DNA of 64,000 bases from Lewinellaceae bacterium (GTDB taxonomy: Bacteria > Bacteroidota > Bacteroidia > Chitinophagales > Saprospiraceae): assembly GCA_016712415.1 (NCBI GenBank), contig JADJRC010000001.1:310001-374000 (forward strand), given 5' to 3'. A program made the position numbers and the translations under genes. Within the stretch, counting starts at the first letter, position 1. Every line of letters begins with the position of its first letter. This document shows positions 9,345 through 19,572 of this stretch, piece by piece. A model generated the notes under the pieces. That model worked only from the letters and a program-made list of their open reading frames with translations. It made no database searches and was not told the DNA's origin.

Positions 9345-10866
9345 ATGCGTTCGAAAACCCTCGTGTTGTTGCTTTTTGCAGCACAATTATCGCTCGGGCT
9401 CCAGGCCCAAACGTATGCCCTCAAAGGCATCAACTCTTTTTCTTCCAACGGCATTAAGGCCATCCTGAACAACAAAGGAAGTAGTCTACTACGTCCTGTT
9501 TTACAAAACCGACAAAGCCGACTCCAAAAATGACAATTACGGATTCGATCTGGACGAGAACCTGAATAAAGTCAGCACCGTTAAAGTAATCCTTCCGCGC
9601 AATGCCATGTTGCCGCAACCGTACAACGGCGAAGTGCTGGGCCTGATGTTTTACGACCAGGGCAAGGGCAACTATATCTTTCGCTCCTACGACAAAACGC
9701 TCAAGCAAGTAGGCTCCCTCAGCACGGAAAAGCCCCACAAGTACGAACGGGCCGGGTTGGCACAAATGGACGGCGATGCGGCAGCCTCGTTTTACGGACT
9801 GCATCCGGTACCCGGCAAAGGATTCGTACGCGCGGGTTACGGCGAAGACAAAGACAAGTTCAAGGTCACCTTTTACGACAACAATTTCAAAGTCAAGTGG
9901 TCGTACCAGACCCCGAATCGAGCAAGGAGTACGAGACTTTCCTGTTGTCGGACGTCAATGCATCCTACGCCACGGGCATTACCCTGCGCCGGAATGGCCT
10001 GATGTCGCGCAAAGTGGAATACTTCCTGACGGTATTCGATATTGAAAGCGGCAAAAAGATCATCGACGTCTCCGCCGAACAACCCAAGGAGCAACTCTCC
10101 ATTTCATCGATCACCCTGCAGGAAGGCAACGAACAGGTGGTCCTGCAAGGCGAATATTACGACCTCGACGACAAGCCGGGCGTCAGCAAGAGCAAGGGTT
10201 TTTACCTGAAAATATACGACCTGAAAACGGGCAAGGAGATCAGCGAAAAACTGTTTTCCTGGACGAAAGACATCGGCAAGATGTTCAATGCCAAGGGTAA
10301 GGAAGTATCGAGGACAAACCTCCCCAACTTCCCCATACGATGTTTAAGGCCGCCAACGGGCACTATTACATCGTTTTCGAGCAATCAAGAAGGTGGCCGA
10401 CGGCGCCGGTATCGCGTTCGCGGTATTGGGCGGCGGCGGTTCCGCTCTGGTGAAAGTTAAAGTGGGCAACCTGTGGGTGCTTGAACTCGACGGCGATTAC
10501 AAGCCGGTAGCGCTGCAGTATTACGAAAAGGACGGCAGCGACGTGGGCCTGCCGCCCGGAGCCGGTACGTTGGGCGCCGGACTGCTGGGATATTTCGTGA
10601 GTTCGATCGGCGGGTTCGACTACCAGTTTCTCCAGCAAAGCGAGGATAAAAGCACGTTTAACATCGCTTATATCAATTATGACCGCGAAAAAGGGGAAAA
10701 AACGAAAACCGTCGCCGGCAATATCTTCCTGGCCAAAGACGGTTCGCTCAACTTTGACAAGGTGGATATCACCGCCGCCAAGCGCACCGTGCTTTCCCTT
10801 TATCCCGGTCAGGGGAGCAACATTATGCTTGCCGAATACAACTCGAAAGAGAAAACCTTGGTCTGA
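9345..10866 (+). pseudogene. Secreted Bacteroidota protein of unknown function, several frameshifts
   Basis: It begins with a clear signal peptide (MRSKTLVLLLFAAQLSLGLQ, then AQ) and continues as a beta-rich protein of about 505 residues when four shifts are undone. These are one extra G near 9480, a missing G near 9914 (CAGACC), a change near 10330, and a missing T near 10384. Segments such as ILPRNAMLPQPYNGEVLG and GNIFLAKDGSLNFDKVDI read well in between, so the protein family is probably intact in relatives. No catalytic motif was recognised; it may belong to a DUF6770-like group (unsure). A 15-bp direct repeat (ACATCAAACAACCAC) lies twice just before the start. Confidence 0.5.
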
Positions 10867-10907
10867 AACTGGTAAAACTGAATTACTAGGGAGATAGATG
10901 GACGCTT

Positions 10908-10933
10908 CACCCTGAAATGATTTCCCGCAGATG
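10908..10933 (-). repeat. Inverted partner of a 26-bp segment inside the tandem array
   Basis: These 26 bases are the exact reverse complement of 11838-11863. Both copies join the array word TCTGCGGGAAATCA to TTTCAGGGTG, which replaces the usual AGTCTAGTCA. The array therefore opens with a short inverted piece, consistent with an inversion or template switch between copies. Confidence 0.8.
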
Positions 10934-12430
10934 CCCGCAGAAAAAAATGCGCTGATTGGCAGATTATATACTCAAAGCAAAATGGTTTGCGCCCCCAACC
11001 AACACATTGATTTTCAAAGCACCGGAATTCTGTGAAATTTAAAATCAGCGGACATCTGCGGGTTTTTTTCTTGCGGACATCTGCGGGAAATCAAGTCTAG
11101 TCAAGCGTATTATACTAAAGCAAAATGGTTTGCGCCCCACAACACATTGATTTTCAAAGCACCGGAATTCTGTAAAATTTAAAATCAGCGGACATCTGCG
11201 GGTTTTTCTGCGGACATCTGCGGGAAATCAAGTCTAGTCAAGCGTATTATACTCCAAAGCAAAATGGTTTGCGCCCCCAACAACAATACATTGATTTTCA
11301 ATGCACCGGAATTCTGTAAATTTAAAATCAGCGGGCATCTGCGGGTTTTTTCTGCGAACATCTGCGGGAAATCAAGTCTAGTCAAGCGTATTATACTCAA
11401 AGCAAAATGGTTTGCGCCCCCTCAACAACACATTGATTTTCAATGCACCGGAATTCTGTAAATTTAAAATCAGCGGGCATCTGCGGGAAATCAAGTCTAG
11501 TCAAGGGATGTATACTCAAGCAAATGGTTTGCCCCCCAACCACATTGATTTTCAATGCACCGGAATTCTGTAAATTTAAAATCAGCGGACATCTGCGGGA
11601 AATCAAGTCTAGTCAAGCGTATTATACTCAAAGCAAAATGGTTTGCCCCCCAACACACATTGATTTTCAGCACCGAATTCTATAAATTTAAAATCAGCGG
11701 ACATCTGCGGAAATCAAGTCTAGTCAAGCGTATTTACTCAAAGCAAAATGGTTTGCGCTCCAACAACACATTGATTTTCAATGCACCGGAATTCTGTAAA
11801 TTTAAAATCAGCGGACATCTGCGGGTTTTTCTGCGGACATCTGCGGGAAATCATTTCAGGGTGTAAGCGTATTATACTCAAAGCAAAATGGTTTTGCGCC
11901 CCCCAACAACACATTGATTTTCAATGCACCGGAATTCTGTAAATTTAAAATCAGCGGACATCTGCGGGTTTTTTCTGCGGACATCTGCAGGAAATCAAGT
12001 CTAGTCAAGCGTATTATACTCAAAGCAAAATGGTTTGCGCCCCAACAACACATTGATTTTCAATGCACCGGAATTCTGTAAATTTAAAATCAGCGGACAT
12101 CTGCGGGTTTTTCTGCGGACATCTGCGGGAAATCAAGTCTAGTCAAGCGTATTATACTCAAAGCAAAATGGTTTGCGCCCCCAACAACATCATTGATTTT
12201 CAATTCACCGGAATTCTGTAAATTTAAAATCAGCGGACATCTGCGGGTTTTTTCTGCGGACATCTGCGGGAAATCAAGTCTAGTCAAGCGTATTCTACTC
12301 AAAGCAAAATGGTTTGCGCCCCCCAACAACACATTGATTTTCAATGCACCGGAATTCTGTAAATTTAAAATCAACGGACATCTGCGGGTTTTTTCTGCGG
12401 ACATCTGCGGGAAATCAAGTCTAGTCAAGC
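10908..12430. repeat. Tandem array of 11 non-coding units (about 113 and 140 bp)
   Basis: The word CAAAATGGTTTGCG (with small variants) recurs at 10978, 11121, 11260, 11403, 11521, 11634, 11744, 11884, 12026, 12164 and 12305. The periods are 143, 139, 143, 118, 113, 110, 140, 142, 138 and 141 bp. Each unit runs through ACACATTGATTTTCAATGCA, GGAATTCTGTAAATTTAAAA, CAGCGGACATCTGCGGG and AAATCAAGTCTAGTCAAGCG. Long units hold the CGGACATCTGCGGG word twice, separated by a T-rich spacer; short units hold it once. No conserved ORF runs through all units. Not a CRISPR array, because there are no unique spacers. Confidence 0.9.
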
Positions 12431-12469
12431 ATATTACATCCGGCAAACAAAATCCTTGATACCGGTTTG

Positions 12470-14897
12470 TCATTCGCTGCGCAGCGACTTCACGGGATCG
12501 GCGAGCGCTGCCTTTATCCCCTGAAGCCCTACCGTGAACAGCGCTACGGCTATCGCAATAGCCCCGGCTGCCGCAAATATCCACCACTGCAGGTCGATAC
12601 GGTAGGCGAAATCGGCAAAGTCATTTATCCATGGCATACCAGGCCAGCGGCGTAGCGATCAGGATAGCCAGCAGGATCAGTTTGAGGAAGTCGCGGCTCA
12701 GCAGTGTGGTGATGTTGCCCACCGTGGCGCCCAGCACTTTGCGGATGCCGATCTCCTTGGTCCGGTTGACGGCGGCCAGTGCGACGAGGCCAAAAAGGCC
12801 GAGGCAGGCCAGCGCGACAGCCAGCATACCGGCATATCCCACAATACTGCTCCAGCGCTTCGGTTTCGTAAAAGCGCGCGAGGTTGTCGTCGAGGAATTT
12901 GTATTGAAAAAGGCAGTTCCGGCGCAAGGCCTTCCCAGGCAGACTTTATCATCGCCACGGTTTCCGCCGTGTTTGCCCGGTCGCAGGCGCACAAAAACTG
13001 GTGGGGCGAATAACTGGCCAAACATGTGAAACATCATCGGTTTCACCTCGTCGTGCAGCGACAGGTAGTTGAAATCGTGTACCACGCCGATTACCACGGG
13101 ATCATTTCCCCGACCGTCGTGGTAGCCGGTCAGTTGCGCCCAACGGCATTGTCCGGCGTCCAGCCGAAATCGCGCACCATCGTTTCATTGACGATCACCG
13201 CACTTACGGTATCGGAACTCAGCGACAGGTCGAAATTGCGCCCTGCAGGGAGTTGAATGCCCAGTACCTGCATATAATCGGGATCAATGAAATACTCGAA
13301 CACGTCCTTGGCCTCGCCCTTGTAATCGAAGCCGCTTCGGCTCCAGCCGCTGTTGGCGCCCAGGCTCAACTCGGAGGAGGCAACACCGGCAATGTCCGGC
13401 CGGTCGGCAAGGGCGTTTTGAACAGCGGGTATATATCCGCCTGGTGTCGCTGTCTTCAGCATTTACAACCAGGACATTCTCCTTGTTGGCCGGGGTTTTG
13501 GTCCGCAGAAAATCCAGTTGCCGCACCATGACCATCGTGCAGGCGATGAGCCCCACCGACAGACAAACTGGGAAGGTAACCAGTCCTTTTGTGAACAGAT
13601 TGGAACCCGACACACGGAATTTGCTTTCAGGGCTTCTATGGGCCGGAAGCCGGACAATACCAGCGCCGGATAACTGCCGGCCAGTACACCGGTGAGCAGC
13701 GTCACGCCCGCCAGCATCCAGCCCAGTTCGGGGTACAATCCCCAGGTCAAAGCGCAGTTTTTGTCCGTCAGTTCGTTGAAAGCGGGTAAAAAGCAAAGAC
13801 CAGTCCGATGGCCAGCATCATCGAAATCATGCTCAGCAACAGCGATTCTGCCAGAAACTGTCCCACCAACTGCCGCCGGTAGGCGTCGATGACTTACGCA
13901 CCCCGATCTCTCGCGCGCGCCCGGCCGAGCGGCCGATGGCCAGTGTTGTGAAAATTGATGCACGCGATCAGCAATACCAGTCCGCCCAGGCCGAGCAAAA
14001 TCCATCCGTATTTGGGGTTGATCGCCGCCGCCCCCTGCCACCGAATACCTCCGGTTCGGTGTGTATGGCGGCAAGCGGTTGCAGGCGAAACAGAACAGGT
14101 GCGCCGGGGCCGTTCCATTGGCCCTTGCTGCGCAGTTTTCTGCAAGATCGGGGTAGTATTTGTCGCGAAACTGCTGCAACGGGCCGAGTCGGCGTGCAGA
14201 CCGGAGCCGGGTTGCAGTTCGACATAGGTGGCATGGCTCGAGCGATTCCAGGAATTCGTGTTGGCGGTTGCCCCATTTGGAGGCGGCGTGTTTGGCAAAG
14301 CCAGGAGTATACCGAACCGGATGCTGGAGTTGGGCGGCAGGTTTTCCGCCACTGCGGTTACGATGAAAGGTTCAAATTGTCTTCCACTTTGATTTCCAGC
14401 GTTTTACCGGTAGGGTTCTCTTCTCGAAATACAACTGAGCCGACTCCTCCGTCAGCACCACGCTGTTGATTTCCTGCAGCGCGGTGCGGGGATCGCCATA
14501 GCGGGAGGGGGAATGAAAAGACGTCGAATATCTGCGGATCGGCGTACAATACGGGCGCTTTTGGTGAGTTGGCGCGGAGAGCACTGAACTGTTCGCCCCA
14601 GTCGCAAAACGCACGAAGTTGCGCACTTGGGAGATCCGTTTTCATCGCGGGCCCAGGGGCATGGGCATGTAGGCGTCGCTTTCGGCGGGATCGCCGTTCA
14701 TGGCCTGGGCGTGCCGGAGCACCCTGAAAATATTGTCTTTATTGCGCGAAAGCGATCGAATGAAAATTCCGTCGTTGACGTGCAGCAACAGCAGGGCAAA
14801 GCAGGCGAGCCCGACGGACGTCCGGCGATATTGATGGCGGCGATAGCCTTGTTTTCCAGAGGTTGCGAAAAGCGATGCGAAGGTAATTTTGCAGCAT
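12470..14897 (-). pseudogene. FtsX/MacB-type ABC transporter permease, many frameshifts
   Basis: The start MLQNYLRIAFRNLWK at 14897 and the end ADPVKSLRSE with a stop at 12470-12472 are both typical of the large Bacteroidota MacB-like permeases (about 800 residues, four TM helices, two MacB periplasmic domains). Between them family-like segments occur in all three minus frames, for example VGLACFALLLLHV, DPDYMQVLGIQLPAGRNFD, NRTKEIGIRKVLGATVG and WWIFAAAGAIAIAVALF. The first shift, near 14847, is mended by one extra A. A MarR regulator lies upstream, divergent. No ATPase partner is in the window. Confidence 0.7.
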
Positions 14898-15313
14898 GGG
14901 TGGCGGATGACCTTTGATGTATTGTCTGTATTCCATAAGCCATGCCGGGAAACGCTTTCTGCTGATTTTCAGTGTTTTACCAATGCGAAGTGGCGGCGAG
15001 GATGTACGGATTCGGACGGGGTTGTGCGGAATGGACGGGGGGGATGCAACGATGATGATCGGATGGCTCCAAGTCATCCGATGATTATACGCGGCGAAAG
15101 AACCATCCAAACCTTCCTCGCCGCTGCCTCCAAACTGAGCCGGGAACGCGACTCCTTCAGCCCCTATTTCGGTAGCCGAATGATCGCTTAGGCAACAAGT
15201 CATTTATCAGGGAAGCGCCGGTAGGCACATTCTATTGATACTATGTTGGACATCCTGCTGGATAAAGAAAAATAGCTAAATCAGACACTGACTTTTGAAC
15301 CCCAACAATAATC
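14898..15313. other. Gap between permease remnant and MarR gene
   Basis: 416 bp. Minus-strand codons can be read for a short way upstream of the permease ATG but match nothing I recognise. A plus-strand frame around 15090-15190 (TFLAAASKLSRERDSFSPY) could be a fragment of another gene, but has no start and no recognisable family. Confidence 0.4.
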
Positions 15314-15344
15314 TTTTGTTTTAGTGTCAAAACATTTAAGTTTG
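15314..15344 (+). promoter_or_regulatory. Bacteroidota-type promoter of the MarR gene
   Basis: TTTTG at 15314-15318 and TAAGTTTG at 15337-15344 match the -33 TTTG and -7 TAnnTTTG elements with an 18-nt spacer. The ATG at 15349 follows the -7 box by 4 nt, so the transcript would be leaderless or nearly so. Confidence 0.55.
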
Positions 15345-15348
15345 TGTC

Positions 15349-15803
15349 ATGAAACTAGAAGCCGAATTGAAAAGTTCCAAGCCGTTGCCGCCCCGGCAAC
15401 GCGCTGTACTGAATATCCTTTTACCGCCAGTTGGCTCGATTGCTTCCTTACCCGGCACCTGCGCCCGTATGGACTGACCGGTCCGCAGTACAATATCCTG
15501 CGTATCCTTAATGGCAGCCTGCCGAAGGGACTTTCTGTGCTGGATATCAAAAGCCGGATGCTCGACCGCAGCAGCAATGTCAGCCGCCTGGTGGAAAAAC
15601 TTCGCCTCGCCGGGTTTGTCGAACGTGTGCCGCATACCCAGGACCGGCGGATGGTTATCGTAACAATCTCGGAATCAGGCAAAAAGACACTCATGGATAT
15701 CGAACAAGCCGGTTTTGTCAACGGTCAGGGCAACCCCGGTGGTAAACTCACCGAATCTGAAGCGATGGACCTGGCACACCTGCTCGACAAGTTTCTGGAA
15801 TGA
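15349..15803 (+). CDS. MarR-family transcriptional regulator (one frameshift)
   Basis: Winged-helix regulator of about 151 residues after mending one base. From ATG 15349 the family-like start MKLEAELKSSKPLPPRQRAV reads to NIL, then must change frame at the T4 run 15419-15422 (one T added) to continue FTASWLDC. The recognition-helix region LDRSSNVSRLVEKL and the wing with the DRR motif (TQDRRMVIVTISESG) are clear. MarR proteins bind palindromic operators as dimers and usually repress adjacent efflux or stress genes. The neighbouring gene upstream is a divergent permease remnant. Nominal starts before 15349 lie inside the promoter and are rejected. Confidence 0.75.
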
Positions 15804-15998
15804 TTTTTGTGCAGTTGGTTGTCCCGGTTTAATCCATTCGCCTCGCCTTGACTTTTTGAACCAACGCCACAGGCGTTTAATACGATTTGCGTCCCGGGCC
15901 GAAAAATCCAACAATTCTATTTCATCAAAACAAACCTTTTGCTGATGTTTGCCTCCGCGTCTGCCGCGCCTAAAGCGGCCGGACACCATTCCCGGAAT

Positions 15999-17064
15999 AT
16001 GCTCACCCTTGATTTGTTTTTACACGAACGATGATACCCGGCCCGTGTTTCTGACGGGCTCGTTCAACAGCTGGACAACCCAGGATGAGCGTTTTAAAAT
16101 GCTGAAAATCAAGGACGGACACTATCAGTTTGTCTTCAGCGATATCCCGCTCACCGATGAACCTTTCGAATATAAATACGTAAAAGGCGGCTGGGAAGCC
16201 GAAGAACTCGGTCAGGACGGTCACCCGCCCGTTAACCGGCGCATGGAAGTTCCGCGCGGCAAGGTTGCCGACGTCGTGCCGAAATGGAAACAGCACGGCA
16301 GCGGCTACGACCCCCGCTTTTACCCCGATATCCAGATCGTAGCAAAGCGATTCAACCTGCCACAGTTGCGCCGCCGCCGCCGGATCGCCGTATTGCTTCC
16401 CTGGAATTATCACCAAACAGACCGGCATTATCCTGTCCTTTACCTGCAGGACGGGCAAAATTTGTTTGAAGACGGCGCACCTTTCGGAACCTGGGGCGTC
16501 GACAAAAAACTCGCGGCACTCGCCCAGAAAGGCAAAGGCGACTTTATCCTCGTAGCTATCGACCACGGCGGCAAGGAGCGGATCAAGGAATATTCCCCTT
16601 ACGATTCGGTGCGCTGGGGTGAAGGACTCGGGCAGGAATACGCGCGTTTTTTGGCTGAAACGCTCAAGCCGCACATCGATAAGAGTTTCCGCACCCTGCC
16701 CGACCGCGCCAATACGGGCATCGGCGGCAGCAGTATGGGCGGACTGATCAGTGTTTACGCCGGACTTATGTTCCCGGAGGTCTATTCCAAATTCATGATT
16801 TTTTCTCCTTCGCTGTGGGCTTCGCCCATGATATACGGCGAGCCGATGCGTTTTGCGGCGTTCGACTCCCCCACGAAAATATACCTGTACGGCGGCAGCA
16901 GAGAAGGCGCCGGCATGTTGCCCAATCTTAAACGGTTCAAAGAATCGGTAGAAAAGAGCAGCCACGGCAAATCCCAGGTTCGCCTCGAAACCGATCAGAA
17001 CGGTCGGCACAATGAAGCGCGCTGGGGAGAAGAATTTCCCAAAGCTGCCGAATGGCTCTTCTAA
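15999..17064 (+). CDS. Esterase-D-like alpha/beta hydrolase with CBM48-like N-domain
   Basis: The N-terminal 85 residues (PVFLTGSFNSW ... YEYKY-like strands) resemble the isoamylase-N/CBM48 fold. The rest is a putative esterase of the enterochelin-esterase/esterase D group: YPVLYLQDGQNLF, VAIDHGG, the nucleophile elbow GGSSMGG (Ser about 246 counting from 15999) and a C-terminal His-containing NGRHNEARW. The frame as given opens far upstream. The family-like start MLTLDLF at 15999 becomes continuous with YTNDDTRPVF if one T is removed from the T5 run 16017-16021, so I prefer that start. Substrate unknown, possibly a short acyl ester or an acylated glycan. Cytoplasmic by lack of a signal peptide. 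Confidence 0.75.
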
Positions 17065-17078
17065 CCTCAAATTCCCTT

Positions 17079-17101
17079 CGTCCACCGTCCACCGTCCACC
17101 G
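17079..17101. repeat. Short tandem repeat CCGTCCA
   Basis: Three copies of a 7-bp unit (CGTCCAC) lie between the convergent esterase and hydrolase genes. The same word, in two copies, stands right before the ATG of the ABC exporter at 19556-19572. Confidence 0.7.
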
Positions 17102-17104
17102 TTT

Positions 17105-18097
17105 TCAAAACTTGCCTTCCAGAAACTCCTGCACATCTTTCAGGGTGCGCACAGGGTCTTCTTCCTGCGGCCAGTGCCCGGTATTCTGGTAAATCCGGAG
17201 GAGCGAGCCGCGAATACGCCGGTGGAACTCATAGGCAAATTCAGGCGAGATACGGGTGTCTTCAGCGCCCCAGAGGATGAGGGTAGGCGTGCTGATCCGC
17301 CCTATGATGTCGACCGGCGGACGGTTTTCACTCACAGAAGCCCGGTCGATGAAGGCCTTGCGGTTGCCGGGGCGCAGCAACAGGTCGAAATGCTGCTGTA
17401 CCAGGGAGTCGTGTATCATGGCGTCGTCGGCGTAGACATCGTCGAGCATCAGCTGGATAAACGAACGGGGCGTGATCTTGAGCATGACTTCGTTGAGCAC
17501 AGGTGTCCGGGCCATCCAGATAATCCAGGGTGTGTTTTTGGGCTCGAAACCTGGCGCATCCAGCAAGACAAGCCGGTCGAGCCGTTCGGGATGGTCGGCG
17601 GCATAGAACCAGGCGATCTGGGCGCCAAGCCCGTTGCCGGCAAGGTGGAATTTTTTCAGATCCAGTTTGGCCACCAGGCTGTCGAGAAAACTCGCGTACA
17701 TAAAAGCGCTGTAACTGCCCCTCGGGTGCGGCCCCGTCAGCCCGAATCCGGGGAGATCGACGCTGATGACCTGGTATCGTTTGGATAACTCCCGGGTCCA
17801 GCCATCCCAGGTTTGCAGCGAACTTTGAGCGTCGTGGAGCAACAGCACGGGCGTGCCCTTTCCGCTGATGCGGCAATGCACATCCATATTGTCGACGTAC
17901 AAAAAGCGCGAATCCGGATAGGTATAACGTGCCGTCAATTCCCGCAATGGAATATCATCCCACCAGTTGCGCCAGATCCAGACGAGCGCCAGCAGCAGCA
18001 GAGTCCAACGGATCAGGCGGGACAAACTTATGCGCCCCAGCCATTTAGGGGGCGACATCCTGTGGTCCGGGCTTTGTTCAGGTATATTTTCATCCAT
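17105..18097 (-). CDS. Membrane-anchored alpha/beta hydrolase-fold protein lacking the nucleophile Ser
   Basis: 330 residues. An N-terminal TM helix (about 31-45, WTLLLLALVWIW) is followed by an alpha/beta hydrolase domain facing the periplasm (inference). The fold markers are present: VLLLHD near 84-89, VDLPGFG, a nucleophile elbow and a C-terminal GAEDTRIS/NTGHWP acid-His pair (Asp about 280, His 308). The elbow reads G-N-G-L-G at 154-158 where active relatives have G-N-S-L/M-G, so the catalytic Ser is Gly156. The oxyanion HG is HD. Both changes together argue for a non-catalytic or altered protein rather than a random error. The gene below it on the same strand, about 120 bp away, is a DUF4199 protein. 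Confidence 0.75.
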   Translation of the reverse strand: MDENIPEQSPDHRMSPPKWLGRISLSRLIRWTLLLLALVWIWRNWWDDIPLRELTARYTYPDSRFLYVDNMDVHCRISGKGTPVLLLHDAQSSLQTWDGWTRELSKRYQVISVDLPGFGLTGPHPRGSYSAFMYASFLDSLVAKLDLKKFHLAGNGLGAQIAWFYAADHPERLDRLVLLDAPGFEPKNTPWIIWMARTPVLNEVMLKITPRSFIQLMLDDVYADDAMIHDSLVQQHFDLLLRPGNRKAFIDRASVSENRPPVDIIGRISTPTLILWGAEDTRISPEFAYEFHRRIRGSLLRIYQNTGHWPQEEDPVRTLKDVQEFLEGKF

Positions 18098-18124
18098 AAG
18101 CAGTGGGGAGCGGCAGTTGATATC

Positions 18125-18637
18125 TTATTTGGAACGCATGATGGCCGCGATGCCCGCCGAAAGCGCAAAGCCGCCCAGTGCACCGAAACCCATGCGCAGA
18201 AATACATGCCCGGCCGGCAGCGACATGCCCGAATTTTCGAGGTACTGGATCTGTTCCCGCAGTTGATTGGCCTGCTGAGGATCGCCGGTGCCGGCCTCCA
18301 GTTCTTTTTTCATGTATTGTATTTGTGCCAAAGTCTCCATCTGCAGCAGCGCCGGATCAGCCAGGTGCAGGGAATAATAGAACAACCAGTAAAACAAGTT
18401 GATCAGCAGAAAAGCTACAAAAGGGGTGCGCAGTATTACCCGAAAATCGCGTGCAGCACCGTTTTCAGCGCAGTCTTCCATCGCTGCACGGTACATGAAC
18501 AGAATATAGGCGGCCATACTTGCCCATTGCAGCAAGGGGCTCAGCAAGAGTTCTTTTTTCGCGAAGTAGAGGATCAGAAAGTAAAATACGACAACGACAC
18601 CTCCTAAAATGCCGTAGCGGACGCCTGGGTTTTTCAT
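18125..18637 (-). CDS. DUF4199-like membrane protein
   Basis: 170 residues with four predicted TM helices (about 8-27, 34-50, 72-93 and 147-167) and a charged helical loop between helices 3 and 4 (QMETLAQIQYMKKELEAG). This pattern and the length match DUF4199, a Bacteroidota inner-membrane family of unknown function. It lies in tandem with a second DUF4199 protein upstream (18831-19388) and just upstream of the nucleophile-less hydrolase, same strand. Confidence 0.65.
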   Translation of the reverse strand: MKNPGVRYGILGGVVVVFYFLILYFAKKELLLSPLLQWASMAAYILFMYRAAMEDCAENGAARDFRVILRTPFVAFLLINLFYWLFYYSLHLADPALLQMETLAQIQYMKKELEAGTGDPQQANQLREQIQYLENSGMSLPAGHVFLRMGFGALGGFALSAGIAAIMRSK

Positions 18638-18830
18638 CTTGTATCAGAGTGCAACAAAAAAACACGGGTTATCGCGGGCATTTGCAGCAAATATGGCCGC
18701 AAGTCTTTGTGGAATCCGGTTCTGTGAAAATCAGCAGAACATAAACGGTGATGACAGCATCCACAGCACCCGGGATAACCCATGTTCAGCCGGACAAAAG
18801 TACGGCAAAGCAAACATACCCGGCAAAAAA

Positions 18831-19388
18831 TCAGAGATTGGGCATTTCAGGCTGTTTCTTCAGGAAAGCTGCCGTGATCAGGCCCGTGATCAGGCCAAAA
18901 ATGAGTCCGCCGACCACGCCGTTCTTCAGGTTGAGCAAAAAGTCGCCGGTTTTGTCGAAACCTGCGAGGGCTTCTTCCAGTTGTTCTGCCGGCATTTTGT
19001 CGCCCCAGGCCTCAACAAACTGTTCTTTCAGGTTGACCACATAGTTCGGGTCGACAAAATTGACCAGAATATAATTCCAGAACCCCGAAACGATCACACC
19101 GGCCATAACAACCAGCAGGCCGACCAGCAGCGCACGGCCGTAGCTGATGTAGCCGTCGTCGATCCGGTCGCGCTGATGGCGGATCGCCATGGTTGCAAAG
19201 ATGAAGCTGATGATCAGCGTAGTGCCGTACAGCACGGCAATTCCGCTGAGGTTCATTACATTGAACCCCGTCAGGTAGACCACCAGTGAAAAGACGACAA
19301 ATGCGCCGGCGCAGTAGCCGCCATAAGTCAGAACGGTATTCCAGATGGGGTTTGCAGTCGGGGAGCCTGTGTTATCAGACATTTCCAT
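18831..19388 (-). CDS. DUF4199 domain membrane protein
   Basis: 185 residues, four TM helices (about 20-42, 47-66, 84-108 and 158-176). Between helices 3 and 4 is the amphipathic segment typical of the family (NFVDPNYVVNLKEQFVE ... MPAEQLEEALAGF). Function unknown. It often lies near glycosyltransferase or envelope genes in Bacteroidota. It shares strand and neighbourhood with the paralogue at 18125-18637, separated by 193 bp. Confidence 0.8.
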   Translation of the reverse strand: MEMSDNTGSPTANPIWNTVLTYGGYCAGAFVVFSLVVYLTGFNVMNLSGIAVLYGTTLIISFIFATMAIRHQRDRIDDGYISYGRALLVGLLVVMAGVIVSGFWNYILVNFVDPNYVVNLKEQFVEAWGDKMPAEQLEEALAGFDKTGDFLLNLKNGVVGGLIFGLITGLITAAFLKKQPEMPNL

Positions 19389-19572
19389 GATTTTCGTTTT
19401 AATAAATGATTGATTGATTTTCGACCCGAAAACTACTGTGCCACATCCATGCCCTCTACTAATTCCTACAATATCATCAATTTTAACGACAAATAAACCT
19501 CTGCAACCGGCTTTTCCCGAACTTTACCCCCACTAAAATGGTTTGAGACTTCTTTCTACCGTCCACCGTCCC

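Noticed and set aside
10908..12430. Tandem array considered as a CRISPR array
   Set aside because: Units are 110-143 bp and nearly identical throughout, with no unique spacers. No cas genes are nearby.
12090..12587. 165-residue ORF reading through the tandem array
   Set aside because: It is the array repeat translated in one frame and its length varies with the copy number. No start signal or family features.
16003..17136. 377-residue minus-strand ORF opposite the esterase
   Set aside because: Antisense shadow of the esterase, which carries the GGSSMGG elbow and a CBM48-like domain.
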